Below are positions 4,984 through 5,955 of a stretch of DNA of 5,955 bases, in pieces. Every line of letters begins with the position of its first letter. Positions within the stretch are counted from its first letter, which is position 1. The position numbers and the translations under genes were made by a program. The stretch spans positions 1 to 5,955 of the forward strand of contig URLG01000116.1 of NCBI GenBank assembly GCA_900548535.1. The letters run 5' to 3'. A model generated the notes under the pieces. That model was given only the letters and a program-made list of their open reading frames with translations, searched no databases and was not told where the DNA came from. Source of the stretch: Candidatus Segatella intestinihominis (GTDB lineage: Bacteria > Bacteroidota > Bacteroidia > Bacteroidales > Bacteroidaceae).

Positions 4984-5574
4984 ATGCAAGAAGAGACAAG
5001 AAATATGACCGTAGAGGAGAAGGCCGCTCTGGTAAAGCAGCTTTCCACCCAGCTTTTGGCAGAAGGAAGGACAGACCTTTTGCTGAAAGCCATCAGTGTG
5101 CCCGTATTGGAACAACTCCGTATTGAGGCGGCAAGGGCAACTCTCAGCCCTTTGGTCATTACGGAAGATTACCGCTTCTTGCTCCCTGACTATGGCAACA
5201 AGGAGGTGCAGCTCAGTCCAATCCACAAGGCTCTCTATCTCCTTTTTCTGAATCATCCGGAAGGAATAGAGTTCAAGAATCTGGTGGATCATCGTGAGGA
5301 ACTGCTCTCTCTCTACCGAAAAACCGGCAACAGAATCGACCTTGAAAAAATCACAGAAACAGTGCGTCGCCTGACGAACCCTCTTGATAATGCCATCAAT
5401 GAGAAATGTTCGCGTATCAAGGCTGCTTTCTCCGACTTGATGGACGAATACCAGGCAGACTATTATATCATTAATAGCCACGTGAAGCGCCACCAAGGCT
5501 CTTCAATGAAGATATGGTTCGAGAGGTTGAAAATTATCAACCTCCCGAGGGAACTTGTAATCTACCAATGTTGA
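4984..5574 (+). CDS. Conserved Bacteroidota hypothetical protein, possible winged-helix C-terminal domain
   Basis: 196 aa, soluble, no signal peptide or membrane segment. I do not know a function. Residues 8-60 look mostly helical (two helices around 10-25 and 40-55), followed by a short strand-like segment YRFLLPDYG (63-71). From 78 on, SPIHKALYLLFLNHPEGIEF (78-97), a REELLSLYRK helix (104-113), a Thr/Asn-Pro hinge and INEKCSRIKAAF resemble proteins I recall as common hypothetical genes in Bacteroides and Prevotella. The order helix, HPEGI turn, helices, then strands YYII and KIWF suggests a winged-helix-like domain, but this is inference only. Two starts are possible: ATG 4984, nearly leaderless, or ATG 5005 (Met8), which has a purine-rich AAGAAGAGACAAG before it and a leader of about 25 nt. 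The gene diverges from the ftsZ-like gene and ends 7 nt from the stop of the convergent transporter gene. Confidence 0.8.
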   Translation: MQEETRNMTVEEKAALVKQLSTQLLAEGRTDLLLKAISVPVLEQLRIEAARATLSPLVITEDYRFLLPDYGNKEVQLSPIHKALYLLFLNHPEGIEFKNLVDHREELLSLYRKTGNRIDLEKITETVRRLTNPLDNAINEKCSRIKAAFSDLMDEYQADYYIINSHVKRHQGSSMKIWFERLKIINLPRELVIYQC

Positions 5575-5581
5575 TCATTTA

Positions 5582-5955
5582 TTATAAATATGGAATGGCA
5601 AACTTCACCAGAAAATATCCACCTCCAATGAGCCAACAATAAAGGATGGCAGCCAAGAGGAAAGGCTTAATGCCTGCTTTCTTGAATTTGTCAAAGCTTG
5701 TTTCGGCTCCCAATGCAGCCATGGCCATGGTCAGGAGGAAAGTATCTAGTTGGTTAATCCAATTCACTATGCTTTCTGGCAGCAAACCAAGAGAATTGAA
5801 TCCGATAACTATCAGGAAGAGAATGGCGAACCATGGAATGCTGATTTTAGGCTTGTTGGTATCTGTATTTTCCAGACAGTTTCTTTTGGCAATATCCCTT
5901 GCAACGGTCCATGCAATCACCAGTAATACCGGTACCAGCATCATCACCCTTATCA
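5582..5955 (-). CDS. YeiH-family (UPF0324) membrane protein, putative sulfate exporter, C-terminal part
   Basis: About 124 codons of the 3' end; the 5' part lies beyond the right edge. Family members are integral inner-membrane proteins of about 330-350 aa, described as putative sulfate exporters with weak functional proof. The visible part has four hydrophobic segments: the RVMMLVPVLLVIAW helix, a second from ISIPWFAIL through GFNSLGLLP, a third around FLLTMAMAALGAE, and the last from PFLLAAILYCWLIGGGYF to the C-terminus. The segment MAALGAETSFDKFKKAGIKP matches the family's conserved region near the end, and RVMMLVPV matches its conserved helix start. Three start-like codons at 5939-5947 (GTG ATG ATG) are internal, since the frame stays open to the edge as Ile-Arg-Val. 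The stop is 7 nt from the stop of the convergent 196-aa gene, with no intrinsic terminator between them. Confidence 0.85.
   Translation of the reverse strand, partial: IRVMMLVPVLLVIAWTVARDIAKRNCLENTDTNKPKISIPWFAILFLIVIGFNSLGLLPESIVNWINQLDTFLLTMAMAALGAETSFDKFKKAGIKPFLLAAILYCWLIGGGYFLVKFAIPYL

Noticed and set aside
4852..5496. Minus-strand open frame of 214 codons opposite the 196-aa gene
   Set aside because: Both strands are open here, but the plus frame has the promoter box and a conserved-looking protein, while the minus frame runs through both divergent promoters and shows a Cys/Phe-rich shadow composition.
5939..5947. GTG-ATG-ATG as the start of the transporter gene
   Set aside because: The frame is open to the window edge, and the encoded helix is a C-terminal part of a protein normally over 300 residues long.

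Overview
The window looks like chromosomal DNA from a Bacteroidales bacterium, most likely of the Prevotella/Segatella group. I infer this from three things: promoter boxes of the Bacteroidota type TAnnTTTG just upstream of several genes, A-rich leaders in place of strong Shine-Dalgarno sites, and protein families that are common there (the RPRRFGKS-type AAA-ATPase/PD-(D/E)XK protein and a Bacteroidota-style FtsZ). The species assignment is inference; no rRNA or tRNA gene is present.

Layout from left to right. Positions 1-188 hold a short degenerate 24-nt direct repeat rich in 6-bp palindromes, a small hairpin and a weak candidate promoter. Next is an ADP-ribosylglycohydrolase gene on the plus strand (189-1079), closed by a hairpin terminator. 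A convergent small gene (1259-1537, minus) encodes an exported, Thr/Glu-rich, low-complexity protein. A gene-free stretch of 330 nt (1538-1867) contains a strong 11-bp hairpin with an extra half-site, and then a good promoter for an AAA-ATPase/PD-(D/E)XK nuclease-like protein (1868-3430, plus). This gene converges on an ftsZ-like gene (3509-4843, minus) across a bidirectional terminator. The ftsZ-like gene and a Bacteroidota hypothetical gene (4984-5574, plus) diverge from a 140-nt region with one promoter box for each and a 13-nt palindrome between them. The last gene (5582-5955, minus) is the C-terminal part of a YeiH-family membrane transporter that runs off the right edge.

The genes do not form an obvious operon. 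Every neighbouring pair is convergent or divergent, so each gene is probably a single transcription unit, and I see no clear shared pathway. The most notable points are: (i) the ftsZ-like gene stands alone, without the ftsQ/ftsA neighbours expected of the division cluster, and departs from the Bacteroidota FtsZ consensus I remember at several places while keeping the GTPase and T7-loop residues; (ii) the two terminators share a 30-bp core differing by one loop base and flank, as direct repeats, the segment with the small exported protein and the AAA-ATPase; (iii) the small exported protein carries three matches to the Bacteroidota O-glycosylation motif and a 12-nt in-frame tandem repeat. I found no convincing new defence or mobile system; the AAA-ATPase/nuclease protein is the only candidate in that direction and its function is unknown.
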